Shown: positions 1 through 6,069, counted from the first letter of the stretch. The stretch: DNA of 9,611 nucleotides from Campylobacterota bacterium (GCA_003561815.1 PWVP01000031.1:1-9611), one strand, 5' to 3'. Numbers and translations are program-made. The notes: a model not told the origin generated them from the sequence alone.

Positions 1-1
1 C

Positions 2-193
2 AGCCGCACCTACGAAACCGTCTGCGCGGTGCGCGCCGTGCAAAGCGTCGACGGCATGACCGCCGACTGGGCGCACATCCCCTACGAAACCCTGGCGCGC
101 ATCTCCAACCGCATTATCAACGAAGTGCCCGGCATCAACCGCGTGGTCTACGATATCAGCTCCAAACCCCCCGCCACGATTGAGTGGGAGTGA
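2..193 (+). CDS. guaA: GMP synthase (glutamine-hydrolysing), C-terminal fragment
   Basis: Only the last 63 codons are present; the gene enters from the left edge and ends in TGA at 191-193. GMP synthase converts XMP to GMP in the cytoplasm, using ATP and glutamine-derived ammonia. The fragment contains the family's highly conserved C-terminal dimerisation-domain signatures: MTADW, RISNRIINEVPGINRVVYD and the terminal SSKPPATIEWE. The match to the GuaA C-terminus is almost word for word, so identification is secure despite the short length. The gene ends normally with no sign of truncation on this side. It is followed by a promoter-like element three bases after the stop and a strong terminator about 90 bases downstream. 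Confidence 0.96.
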   Translation, partial: SRTYETVCAVRAVQSVDGMTADWAHIPYETLARISNRIINEVPGINRVVYDISSKPPATIEWE

Positions 194-195
194 GG

Positions 196-224
196 TTGAT
201 CTTTTAGAGGGTTTTTTGTAAAAT
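196..224 (+). promoter_or_regulatory. Sigma-70 type promoter just after guaA
   Basis: TTGATC (196-201) and TAAAAT (219-224) are separated by exactly 17 bases. This is the best-formed -35/-10 pair in the window. The predicted start of transcription is around 231. The next element downstream is an intrinsic terminator ending at 316, so the promoter would make a short RNA or an attenuated leader for hemD. Confidence 0.5.
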
Positions 225-230
225 GAGTGT

Positions 231-316
231 GCAGCTAGGCAAGCAGCACTCCTCTCTGGCTCTACACAGATAGGAAGCGCAAGGGCGGTCGTCTTCGGAC
301 GCCGCCCTTTTTTTTT
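231..316 (+). ncRNA. Candidate small RNA or attenuator leader between guaA and hemD
   Basis: A promoter with start near 231 and an intrinsic terminator ending at 316 bracket about 85 nt with no convincing reading frame. That is the simplest architecture of a bacterial small RNA. It could also be a hemD leader whose terminator is read through conditionally. The SRP RNA signature GGAAGGAAGC is absent, and I do not recognise the RNA as 6S RNA or tmRNA. Function is unknown. The alternative is that the terminator simply serves guaA and the promoter match is fortuitous. Confidence 0.33.
281..316 (+). terminator. Strong Rho-independent terminator after guaA
   Basis: The arms AAGGGCGG (281-288) and CCGCCCTT (302-309) pair perfectly. 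A single bulged T (289) follows, then a second stem CGTC/GACG closed by the stable TTCG tetraloop (294-297). The hairpin runs straight into a run of nine T (308-316). It terminates guaA and/or the short RNA starting near 231. Confidence 0.9.
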
Positions 317-357
317 GGGCTGGCAGGGGTGGGAGCGCCTCTGAAAGGGGGTCTGCT

Positions 358-420
358 TTGCCTAAGCTGTTTCTCATTCTGCTTCTGGTGCTCTGGGTGC
401 TGGTCATCCGGCTGCACTAG
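358..420 (+). CDS. Possible 20-residue hydrophobic peptide upstream of hemD
   Basis: A TTG codon at 358 follows the purine-rich AAAGGGGG (344-351) by about six bases. It opens a 20-codon frame ending in TAG at 418-420. The product would begin LPKLFLILLLVLW and is almost entirely one hydrophobic segment with basic residues at both ends, as in a single-pass membrane mini-protein or a signal-anchor remnant. It lies between the terminator at 316 and hemD at 475. I do not recognise a family. It could be a leader peptide for hemD, the surviving N-terminus of a decayed membrane gene, or chance. The strong ribosome-binding site is the main argument for translation. Confidence 0.28.
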   Translation: MPKLFLILLLVLWVLVIRLH

Positions 421-426
421 CGGCAT

Positions 427-450
427 GGTGGGGGTGTAGAGACCCCCACC
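427..450 (+). promoter_or_regulatory. Perfect 9-bp hairpin in the hemD 5' leader
   Basis: GGTGGGGGT (427-435) and ACCCCCACC (442-450) are exact reverse complements around the six-base loop GTAGAG. No T-run follows, so it is not an intrinsic terminator. It ends 24 bases before the hemD ATG, where the ribosome-binding site is weak, so it is placed to affect translation or mRNA stability. That role is inference. Confidence 0.5.
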
Positions 451-474
451 CCACCATAAAGCGAGCTGATAGAA

Positions 475-1110
475 ATGAAACGACCTGTTGTGCTGCTCTC
501 CCCCACGCCTGTCGCAGAGGCGATCCATCTGCCGGTGATTGCGCCGGTTTTTTTGGATGTGCCGATCGATTTAAGCGATCGGGATGCGGTGATCTTCACC
601 TCCAAACAGGCGGTCTATGCACTTGAAAAACTGACGCCACAGTGGAAAAAACTGCCCGCTTTCAGTGTGGGCAGCGGCACCTCTGAGGCGATCCGTGCCG
701 CAGGTGGTACGGTTTTTTATGAGGCCAGCCGCGCCTATGGCGATACACTGGCCGAAGAAATCGCCGCTGGGTATGCTGATCGCCGTTTTTTCTACCCCCG
801 CGCGGCGAAAGTGGTGAGCCATCTGGAGGGGATTTTGGCCCAGAGTGGCGTCGATCTGATGAGCCAGATCGTCTACGAGACCCGCTGCCGATCGATCGAT
901 GCTGGCTCTATTCCGCCTCGGGCGGCGATTGTCTTTACGGCCCCCTCTACTGTGGCCTGTTTTTGTGATCAGATCGCCTGGCAGCCGCAATGGGTGGCGG
1001 TGGCGATTGGCGATCGCACCGCTGAGGCGCTTACGGCACACCACATTCCCCACCGCACCGCCCCCTGCCCTAGCCTAAGCGCTGCTGTCGCCTTTGGCGC
1101 TGCAATCTAG
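475..1110 (+). CDS. hemD: Uroporphyrinogen-III synthase
   Basis: Cyclises hydroxymethylbilane with D-ring inversion to uroporphyrinogen III, the branch-point precursor of haem, sirohaem and B12; cytoplasmic and monomeric. The 211-residue product is short for HemD (about 240-260) but has both lobes. Lobe 1/2 markers are DAVIFTSKQAV (residues 37-47), VGSGTSEAIRAAGG (65-78) and FYPRA (106-110). The family's conserved tyrosine lies in the YET motif at 134-136. FTAPSTV (154-160) and AIGDRTAEAL (177-186) match the conserved second-lobe motifs. HemD proteins diverge strongly, so recognition rests on these motifs. The ATG at 475 fits the family start, but the upstream ribosome-binding site is weak (GCGAG about nine bases away). 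The leader carries a hairpin at 427-450. The stop lies inside a candidate terminator at 1094-1126. Confidence 0.87.
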   Translation: MKRPVVLLSPTPVAEAIHLPVIAPVFLDVPIDLSDRDAVIFTSKQAVYALEKLTPQWKKLPAFSVGSGTSEAIRAAGGTVFYEASRAYGDTLAEEIAAGYADRRFFYPRAAKVVSHLEGILAQSGVDLMSQIVYETRCRSIDAGSIPPRAAIVFTAPSTVACFCDQIAWQPQWVAVAIGDRTAEALTAHHIPHRTAPCPSLSAAVAFGAAI

Positions 1111-1126
1111 CTGCCAACGCTTTTTT
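1094..1126 (+). terminator. Candidate terminator overlapping the hemD stop
   Basis: TTGGC + GCT (1094-1101) pairs with AGC + GCCAA (1109-1117), with one bulged T at 1112 and a seven-base loop. After CGC comes a run of six T (1121-1126). The stem is only 8 bp, so strength is moderate. The T-run directly abuts the dnaJ -10 box. Confidence 0.42.
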
Positions 1127-1134
1127 GGTATAAT
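1119..1134 (+). promoter_or_regulatory. dnaJ promoter (-10 box after T-rich stretch)
   Basis: A consensus TATAAT at 1129-1134 follows a run of six T and GG; there is no recognisable -35 hexamer at 16-18 bases. A T-rich stretch replacing the -35 box is typical of Campylobacterota sigma-70 promoters. The start of transcription would be near 1141, giving a leader of about 35 nt that includes the ribosome-binding site AAAAAGG (1162-1169). Confidence 0.65.
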
Positions 1135-1175
1135 TCCGCCCTGCAAACTTTCCTGAATCTCCAAAAAGGTGCGTA

Positions 1176-2282
1176 ATGAGCGAAGAATTTGACTATTATG
1201 AGGTGCTTGAAATCACCAAAAACGCCACCGCCGAAGAGATCAAGCGGGCCTACCGGAAGATGGCGATCAAGTACCACCCCGACAAAAATCAGGGCGATGA
1301 GAGCGCTGAGGCGCGGTTTAAGCAGATCAACGAAGCGTATCAGGTGCTCAGCGACGAGGGCAAACGGGCCATCTATGACCGCTACGGCAAAGCCGGGCTT
1401 GAGGGCCAGGGCGGCATGGGCGGTGCCGGTGGCTTTGAGGATGTCTTTGGGGATTTCGCCGATATCTTTGACTCCTTTTTTGGCGGCGGTGGCGGCGGAC
1501 GGCGCGGCCAGCGGCGCGAGATGGTGGATATCGCGATCGAGCTGCGGCTTGACTTTCTAGAGGCGGTCTTTGGCACCACAAAAGAGGTGCACTACACCTG
1601 GCATAAGCCGTGCGGCACCTGTGATGGCACCGGCGGCAAACGCCAAAGCTGCGACTACTGTGGCGGACGGGGGCAGGTCTATCAGCGCCAGGGCTTTATG
1701 ACCTTCTCCCAGACCTGTCCGAAGTGTCACGGTCAGGGCTCTATCCTGATTGAGAGCTGTAAAACCTGTCAGGGTAAAGGCAAAGAGTCTGTCGAGGAGA
1801 GTGTCGAGATCACTATCCCCGAGGGGATCGATCGCGGTCAACGCCTTCGTGTCGGTGGACGCGGCAGCCAGAGCCGAAGCGGGGCTCGAGGCGATCTCTA
1901 TGTGGTGATCGATGTGGCCGACGACCCGGTCTTTATGCGCCGCGAGGATGATATCTATATCGAAGCGCCGGTTTTCTTCACCCTATCAGCCCTGGGCGGG
2001 ACGATCGAGGTGCCCACCATCCGTGGCAGCAAAGAGATCGAGATCCCGCGCGGCACCCGGGATAAGAGCCAGATCCTGCTTCGCGGCGAAGGGATCGGCA
2101 ATGTCCACACCGGGCGCAAAGGCCATCAGGTGGTTTTGATCAAGGTGATCTATCCCGATCGCTACACCGCGGAGCAGGAGGAGCTGCTCGTGAAGCTCCA
2201 TGAGAGCTTCGGCCAGGATGGCCACCCGCACAAGGGGCTGCTCGATGATGTGGTTGAGCGCATTAAGCGCTGGTTCTCTTAA
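1176..2282 (+). CDS. dnaJ: Molecular chaperone DnaJ (Hsp40, type I)
   Basis: Co-chaperone that delivers unfolded clients to DnaK and stimulates its ATPase; cytoplasmic. All type I domains are present in order in 368 residues, the usual length. The J-domain (about 5-70) has the essential HPD at 34-36 and QINEAYQVLSD. A Gly/Phe-rich linker spans about 74-110. Four intact CxxCxGxG zinc motifs follow: CGTCDGTG (146), CDYCGGRG (159), CPKCHGQG (181) and CKTCQGKG (195). The C-terminal client-binding domains run from about 205 to the end and include ALGGTIEVPT. The ATG at 1176 is preceded by AAAAAGG at good spacing. It has its own promoter. Here dnaJ stands apart from dnaK/grpE, as is common in Campylobacterota, and no CIRCE or HspR (HAIR) operator is visible upstream. 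The N-terminal wording is typical of Campylobacterota DnaJ proteins. Confidence 0.97.
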   Translation: MSEEFDYYEVLEITKNATAEEIKRAYRKMAIKYHPDKNQGDESAEARFKQINEAYQVLSDEGKRAIYDRYGKAGLEGQGGMGGAGGFEDVFGDFADIFDSFFGGGGGGRRGQRREMVDIAIELRLDFLEAVFGTTKEVHYTWHKPCGTCDGTGGKRQSCDYCGGRGQVYQRQGFMTFSQTCPKCHGQGSILIESCKTCQGKGKESVEESVEITIPEGIDRGQRLRVGGRGSQSRSGARGDLYVVIDVADDPVFMRREDDIYIEAPVFFTLSALGGTIEVPTIRGSKEIEIPRGTRDKSQILLRGEGIGNVHTGRKGHQVVLIKVIYPDRYTAEQEELLVKLHESFGQDGHPHKGLLDDVVERIKRWFS

Positions 2283-2286
2283 GAGC

Positions 2287-2298
2287 TTTTGATATACT
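2287..2298 (+). promoter_or_regulatory. Promoter of the universal stress gene
   Basis: TTTTGA followed by TATACT (2293-2298) lies just after the dnaJ stop, again without a clear -35 hexamer. The start would be near 2305, leaving a leader of about 27 nt with the strong ribosome-binding site AAAGGAGAG (2316-2324). No terminator is visible after dnaJ, so read-through co-transcription is also possible. Confidence 0.45.
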
Positions 2299-2331
2299 GC
2301 ACCAGCCCAATTCCCAAAGGAGAGAAGACCG

Positions 2332-3213
2332 ATGCATCGAGAACGAATTGTCGTGACAACCGATCTGAGCAAAAATAGCTATAAAGTGATCGATAAAGCC
2401 GCCTCTTTAGCCCTCAAAAGCGACCGCTGGCTGGAGGTGCTCCATGTGGTAGAGCCGAAGCTGTTTGCCTTCGGCTTTAGCCGATCCGATGAGGATGCCC
2501 AGGCGGTGGACGCCGCCACCCAGGAGCGGCTCAAGCGCGTCAGCGAGACGGTGCGTAAGAAGCTTCACCGCCAGATTGACCGGATGAATGTCCAGACCCG
2601 CATGGGGAGCATCCCGGCCACCACCGAAGCGTTTGTCCGTGAGAAGCGGGGGGTGCTGCTGGTCATCGGCGACTCTGAGATTGAGGATGAGAGCCTGACT
2701 AAGCGGCTTTTAGGCTCGGTCGCCCGGCGCATCATCAGCCGCAGCCCGGTCAATACACTGGTGGTCAAAACCGCCGGCGACGCGGACTATAAAAAGCTCT
2801 ATATCCCCACCGACTTCTCCAACCACTCGCTCAACGCTGCGGCCGCAGCGATCGCACTCTTTCCAGAGGCGAGCGTCGTGCTCGATCATGTGGTGGACTC
2901 GCCGAGCGAGAGCCAGCTGGTGGTCTATGAGATGGAGGGGGAGTTTTATCGCCACTTTAGCGACTCCGCTAAAAAGCAGGCCGAGAAGGAGATGGAGCGC
3001 TTTATCGCCCGACTGCGCGCTCAAGGCGGCGCCTGCGCCTCGGTCTCCATCCAGTCTCAGTATGCCTTGGGCCATATGGATGCCGACTGGGCAGCGGAGC
3101 AGGCGGCTAAACACAACGCCGATCTGACGGTGCTTGCCGCCGATGACTCCCGCTTTTCCAACACCTTCGCGATGATGGAAGCCTCTAGCAACGATCTCTT
3201 CTTGCACCTCTAG
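2332..3213 (+). CDS. Tandem-domain universal stress protein (UspA family)
   Basis: A 293-residue protein made of two Usp folds. Domain 1 is about residues 1-147: it opens with strand IVVTTDLS (6-13) and closes with LLGSVARRII (126-135) and NTLVVKT. Domain 2 is about 153-293 and opens with the parallel motif LYIPTDFSNHS. Usp proteins are cytoplasmic stress and starvation factors; some bind ATP through Gx2Gx9G(S/T). In domain 1 only the first Gly (113) and the final GS (128-129) are recognisable, with altered spacing. In domain 2 the equivalent region (about 268-293) has lost the pattern entirely, so nucleotide binding is doubtful there. ATG start with an excellent ribosome-binding site. It follows dnaJ by 49 bp, which fits a stress-response pairing. 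Precise role unknown. Confidence 0.88.
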   Translation: MHRERIVVTTDLSKNSYKVIDKAASLALKSDRWLEVLHVVEPKLFAFGFSRSDEDAQAVDAATQERLKRVSETVRKKLHRQIDRMNVQTRMGSIPATTEAFVREKRGVLLVIGDSEIEDESLTKRLLGSVARRIISRSPVNTLVVKTAGDADYKKLYIPTDFSNHSLNAAAAAIALFPEASVVLDHVVDSPSESQLVVYEMEGEFYRHFSDSAKKQAEKEMERFIARLRAQGGACASVSIQSQYALGHMDADWAAEQAAKHNADLTVLAADDSRFSNTFAMMEASSNDLFLHL

Positions 3214-3237
3214 GTGCCCGACCGCCCGAAAGGGCGG
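3204..3237. terminator. Tandem hairpins at convergent gene junction
   Basis: GCACC/GGTGC (3204-3208 and 3213-3217) overlaps the stress-gene stop. It is followed by CCGCCC/GGGCGG (3222-3227 and 3232-3237) closed by a GAAA tetraloop. The second stem ends exactly where the opposing gene's stop codon begins (3238). Neither strand has a T-run after the stems, so this may be a factor-assisted bidirectional terminator or an RNA 3'-end stabiliser rather than a classic intrinsic terminator. Confidence 0.55.
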
Positions 3238-3972
3238 CTAGGTCACCATCGGCACCTCTAGTGAGAGGCTTGCCGCCTCAAAGTGGGTTCCGATGTTTAT
3301 GCCGCCTGAGAGCGACTCGATCGCCGCGTCATCACTGCTGTCACGATTCTGGCCGCTGATGACCACCTCGATGAGCGGATAGCGCTCCCCCTGCACATAG
3401 AGAAACTCCCCGGTCTTGAGCTTTAATACAGTCGTGAGCGTGCTGTTATCCGCCCCGAAGGTGTCATAGGCGCGGCGCAGCACCTTAGAGAAGTCGTTTT
3501 GCGAGAGGCGAAACTCCGGGATGCTGGGGTCAAACTCGTTTTTAAACTCCGTCTGACTCAGGCGGCTTTTGGCCAGGGCGATATTGATATCGATCAGCAC
3601 ATAGACATTGGTATTCTCGTAGCTTTTGAGTTTGGCGGTGCTGGGCTCTTTACCCGCCGGGCTCTGGTAGAGCTTGATGCCGATATGGGACTCATCCTCA
3701 TACCCCACCGTAATCGCAAAAAACGAAAACTTCCCGAAGCTCAGGGGCATAAAGGTGGTTTTATAGCCAAAGTCGATCGAAGCGTAGCTCAAGGCGAGAT
3801 CGCTAAAGGTCTTGACCGGCTCGTAGCCGCTCAGGAGCTCTGCCGATCGGTTCAGATAGACCACCTCCCCACTGGAGCCAAAAACGAAAAAGGGGTTGTA
3901 GTCGTACTCCAGCCAGTTTTTAAGGTTGCCGCCATTTAGCGGCTCGGACTCAATGTTCGATTCCAAGCTCAT
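3238..3972 (-). CDS. PAS-domain protein with degenerate kinase-like C-terminus
   Basis: A 244-residue soluble protein. Residues about 18-103 read as a PAS sensor fold (NPFFVFGSSGEVVYLNRSAE, then GIKLY). Residues about 122-244 resemble the start and end of a histidine-kinase ATPase domain: FDPSIPEFRLSQNDFSKVLR sits where the N-box normally lies, and SLEVPM ends like the usual final strand. The phospho-acceptor histidine (H-box) and the G1/G2 nucleotide loops are not visible, so catalysis is unlikely. The ATG at 3970-3972 has an AAGAAG ribosome-binding site and overlaps the upstream regulator by 23 bp, implying translational coupling. Read with that neighbour it looks like the sensor half of an eroded two-component pair. 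The kinase relationship is inference; the PAS assignment is moderately firm. Ligand unknown. Confidence 0.72.
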   Translation of the reverse strand: MSLESNIESEPLNGGNLKNWLEYDYNPFFVFGSSGEVVYLNRSAELLSGYEPVKTFSDLALSYASIDFGYKTTFMPLSFGKFSFFAITVGYEDESHIGIKLYQSPAGKEPSTAKLKSYENTNVYVLIDINIALAKSRLSQTEFKNEFDPSIPEFRLSQNDFSKVLRRAYDTFGADNSTLTTVLKLKTGEFLYVQGERYPLIEVVISGQNRDSSDDAAIESLSGGINIGTHFEAASLSLEVPMVT

Positions 3973-4696
3973 AAATCTTCTTTCTGAGCGTGTTTCGGTT
4001 GATCCCCAAAATGCTCGATAGCTTCAGCTGCGATCCGTACTCCTTCAGTCCCGCCTCAATCAGCGGGCGATCGTAGAGGTAGAGGAAATCGCGGTAGATA
4101 TTGATGCTCTGCGAATCGGTCAGCTGCTGGCGCAAAAACCGCTCCATGAGGGCGAGAAGCTCACTCTCGCCCACATCATCCAGCAGTAGCGCGCTGTAGA
4201 TAGAGCGGCGCATGGAGTGGGCGTTGGCCGAGAGATCCAGATGGACATTCTGCAGATCGAGCCTGTTCTCGACCATCAGCGTACGGCGCGCCTCGGCGGC
4301 AAACGCCTCGGCCAGCAGCGGCACATCCTCTTGTCGCTGCACTAGTGGCAAAAGCGCCAGCGTGATCCCAAAGAAGCGATCGATCACACTCGGATCGATC
4401 ACCCGCGCCGTGGTGGCGACGATCCGCTTACCCTCCAGCTCTAAGCGATCGGGGCGGGCGAGCTGATCGAAGTTTTCGATAATCAGCGCATCGGAGCGCA
4501 GCAGCAGCTGCTCAATCTCATCGGCATTGGCCCCATCGACACTGGCGGCGTTGGGCAAAATCTCGCGCGCGAGCAGGGTTTTACCTGTGCCGCGCTCGCC
4601 GGTGATAAGCACATTGATCTGCAGACCTTTAACCAGATGGGCGGTCTTGAGGATCTCGCGGCTGGAGGGGGCAGCGGCCAGAAACTCCTGACTCAC
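3950..4696 (-). CDS. Shortened NtrC-like AAA+ regulator with Fis-type HTH
   Basis: A 248-residue protein starting with GTG (4694-4696). It has an AAA+ core (about 10-135): Walker A GERGTGKT (33-40); Walker-B-like ALIIENFDQL (70-79), where the usual Asp-Glu is replaced by Glu-Asn; sensor-I-like IVATTAR (92-98); and LLPLVQRQEDVPLLAEAF (115-132), equivalent to the family's PPLRER-EDI segment. The C-terminus (about 210-248) is a Fis-type helix-turn-helix with LSSILGINRNTLRKKI. The core lacks the GAFTGA loop that contacts sigma-54 and is much shorter than the usual ~240-residue AAA+ module. It also has no receiver domain. It probably binds DNA without being a standard sigma-54 activator. It overlaps the aspB stop by 4 bp and the PAS gene by 23 bp, so the three genes are one transcriptional and translational unit. 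Confidence 0.82.
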   Translation of the reverse strand: MSQEFLAAAPSSREILKTAHLVKGLQINVLITGERGTGKTLLAREILPNAASVDGANADEIEQLLLRSDALIIENFDQLARPDRLELEGKRIVATTARVIDPSVIDRFFGITLALLPLVQRQEDVPLLAEAFAAEARRTLMVENRLDLQNVHLDLSANAHSMRRSIYSALLLDDVGESELLALMERFLRQQLTDSQSINIYRDFLYLYDRPLIEAGLKEYGSQLKLSSILGINRNTLRKKIYELGIEH

Positions 4697-5862
4697 TTTT
4701 TATACCCCTTCACAAACTGCGCCATCTTCTCGATGCCCCGCTCGATCACATCTTCGCTGGTGGCGAAGCTCAGGCGCACATACCCCTCCATCTCAAAGCC
4801 GCAGCCGGGCACCACCGCTACCCCCATCTGCTCTAAAAGCGAGAGGGCAAACTTCATCGAATCGGGCTCGACAGCCTGGCAGTTGACATAGAGATAAAAA
4901 GCGCCATCGGGCTTGACGACATGCAGACCTTCGATCTGATTAATCAGGTGGGCGGCCAGATCGCGCCGTTTCTGGAAGATGCGGCGCATCTGCTCCACCT
5001 CCTCATCGACGCTCCCATCCAGCGCGGGCAGGGAGGCTTTCTGTACGATCGAGCAGACATTGGAGGTCATCTGGCTCTGGAGCTTGTTGACCGCTGCGGC
5101 GATGGTGGCGTCTGCGGTGGCGAAGTACCCCATGCGCCAACCGGTCATCGCGACCGATTTAGAGAGGCCGTTGATCGTGATGGTGCGGTGGTAGAGATCC
5201 TCGCTCACCGAAGCCAGCGCAGTAAAGGTGACATCATACACCAGCTTCTCATACATCTCATCACTAAAGACCAGGATATCGGTCCCCTCGAGCACCTTGC
5301 CCAGTGCGGCGTACTCCTCGCGGGTGTAGACCGCGCCGGTGGGGTTGGAGGGGGAGTTGAGCATCACGATGTGGGTTTTGGGGGTGATGGCCGCCTCAAG
5401 CTGCTCGGGCGTCATCTTAAAGCCGTTAGACTCCTTCGTCTGCACAAACACCGGCTCGCCACCGTGATAGCGCACCATCTCCGGATAGCTCACCCAAGTG
5501 GGCGCAGGGATCACCACCTCATTACCCCGACTGAGCAGCACCGCGAAGAGATTAAAGAGCGAGTGCTTCGCGCCATTGCTGACGACGATGTTTTTCGTGG
5601 GGTAGCTTAGATTGTTTTCGCGCTTGAGCTTGCCAGCAATCGCCTCTAAAAGCTCTGGAATCCCCGCAACGGCGGTGTATTTGCCAAAGCCCGCCTCGAT
5701 CGCGGCGATCGCGGCCTCTTTAACCGCCCGCGGGGTGTCGAAATCCGGCTCCCCGGCTGAGAAGCTGAGCACCTCACGGCCCGCCTCTTTAAGCTCACGA
5801 GCCTTCTGTGTCATAGCGATGGTGAGCGACTCCTCCATCCGATCAATGCGCGGTGAAAACAC
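4693..5862 (-). CDS. aspB: Aspartate aminotransferase-type PLP enzyme (class I)
   Basis: A 389-residue fold-type I PLP aminotransferase, full family length. It interconverts aspartate + 2-oxoglutarate and oxaloacetate + glutamate in the cytoplasm. Visible residues: FSAGEPDFDTP (34-44); NGAKHS (96-101), phosphate binding; SPSNPTG (170-176) with Asn173; SDEMYEKL (200-207) with Asp201 and Tyr204 contacting PLP; NGLSKSVAMTGWRMGY (231-246) with Schiff-base Lys235; and Arg363 in YVRLSFA for the substrate carboxylate. The start is GTG (5860-5862) with AAAAAGGAT about seven bases upstream, and homologues begin at the same point; the next Met (residue 9) would cut into the conserved N-terminal segment. 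Substrate breadth cannot be judged, and a prephenate aminotransferase activity is possible in this subgroup. It leads the operon with the AAA+/Fis and PAS genes. Confidence 0.93.
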   Translation of the reverse strand: MFSPRIDRMEESLTIAMTQKARELKEAGREVLSFSAGEPDFDTPRAVKEAAIAAIEAGFGKYTAVAGIPELLEAIAGKLKRENNLSYPTKNIVVSNGAKHSLFNLFAVLLSRGNEVVIPAPTWVSYPEMVRYHGGEPVFVQTKESNGFKMTPEQLEAAITPKTHIVMLNSPSNPTGAVYTREEYAALGKVLEGTDILVFSDEMYEKLVYDVTFTALASVSEDLYHRTITINGLSKSVAMTGWRMGYFATADATIAAAVNKLQSQMTSNVCSIVQKASLPALDGSVDEEVEQMRRIFQKRRDLAAHLINQIEGLHVVKPDGAFYLYVNCQAVEPDSMKFALSLLEQMGVAVVPGCGFEMEGYVRLSFATSEDVIERGIEKMAQFVKGYKK

Positions 5863-5899
5863 AGGCGATCCTTTTTCGTTCGGGTAAAAGTGAGCCTAA

Positions 5900-5905
5900 A
5901 ATATA
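5900..5905 (-). promoter_or_regulatory. Probable -10 box of the aspB operon
   Basis: On the - strand TATATT (5900-5905) is preceded by the T-rich GGTTTTGGC and lies about 37 bases upstream of the aspB GTG. No -35 hexamer is evident, as for the other promoters here. A further 12 bases upstream is a 7-bp inverted repeat CTGAAAA/TTTTCAG (5917-5923 and 5933-5939) that could be an operator. Confidence 0.4.
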
Positions 5906-5956
5906 GCCAAAACCGCCTGAAAACTGCTGCTTTTTTCAGCCACCTACCCTCCCATG

Positions 5957-5988
5957 CGAGAAGTTTTAGCAAATTTCAAAATTTCTCG
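5957..5988. repeat. 11-bp inverted repeat in the aspB divergent region
   Basis: CGAGAAGTTTT (5957-5967) pairs with AAAATTTCTCG (5978-5988) around a ten-base loop; the only departure from perfection is one G.U pair. No T-run follows on either strand. It lies in the 207-bp AT-rich interval between the divergent aspB and receiver-like genes, so an operator or a structured leader is possible. Apart from this, the 5917-5939 repeat and the aspB -10 box, I see no further gene in 5863-6069. A weak -10 candidate for the rightward gene, TAAGAT at 6020-6025, lacks a good -35. Confidence 0.42.
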
Positions 5989-6069
5989 AAAATGAGATCT
6001 TGGTGAGAGATTGGACTTGTAAGATTTAGATTCACGGTTTTATGGGGGGATTTCAAACAAAGGCAGGGT

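Noticed and set aside
231..316. Signal recognition particle RNA or 6S RNA after guaA
   Set aside because: The conserved SRP apical motif GGAAGGAAGC is missing, and the unit is too short for 6S RNA.
571..1053. - strand 160-codon frame opposite hemD
   Set aside because: Shadow of hemD: the + strand frame carries all family motifs, and the antisense product is unlike any known protein.
1111..1175. Possible heat-shock operator (CIRCE or HspR HAIR) upstream of dnaJ
   Set aside because: Neither TTAGCACTC/GAGTGCTAA nor CTTGAGT/ACTCAAG half-sites are present in the leader; only a -10 box and ribosome-binding site are seen.
2276..2285. Palindrome CTCTTAAGAG over the dnaJ stop codon
   Set aside because: A 10-base dyad with no loop and no T-run directly after it; weak as a terminator and easily due to chance.
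4921..5610. Long + strand open frame of 229 codons opposite aspB
   Set aside because: It is antisense to a fully conserved aminotransferase, shows His/Gly-rich low-complexity composition typical of shadow frames in GC-rich DNA, and matches nothing.
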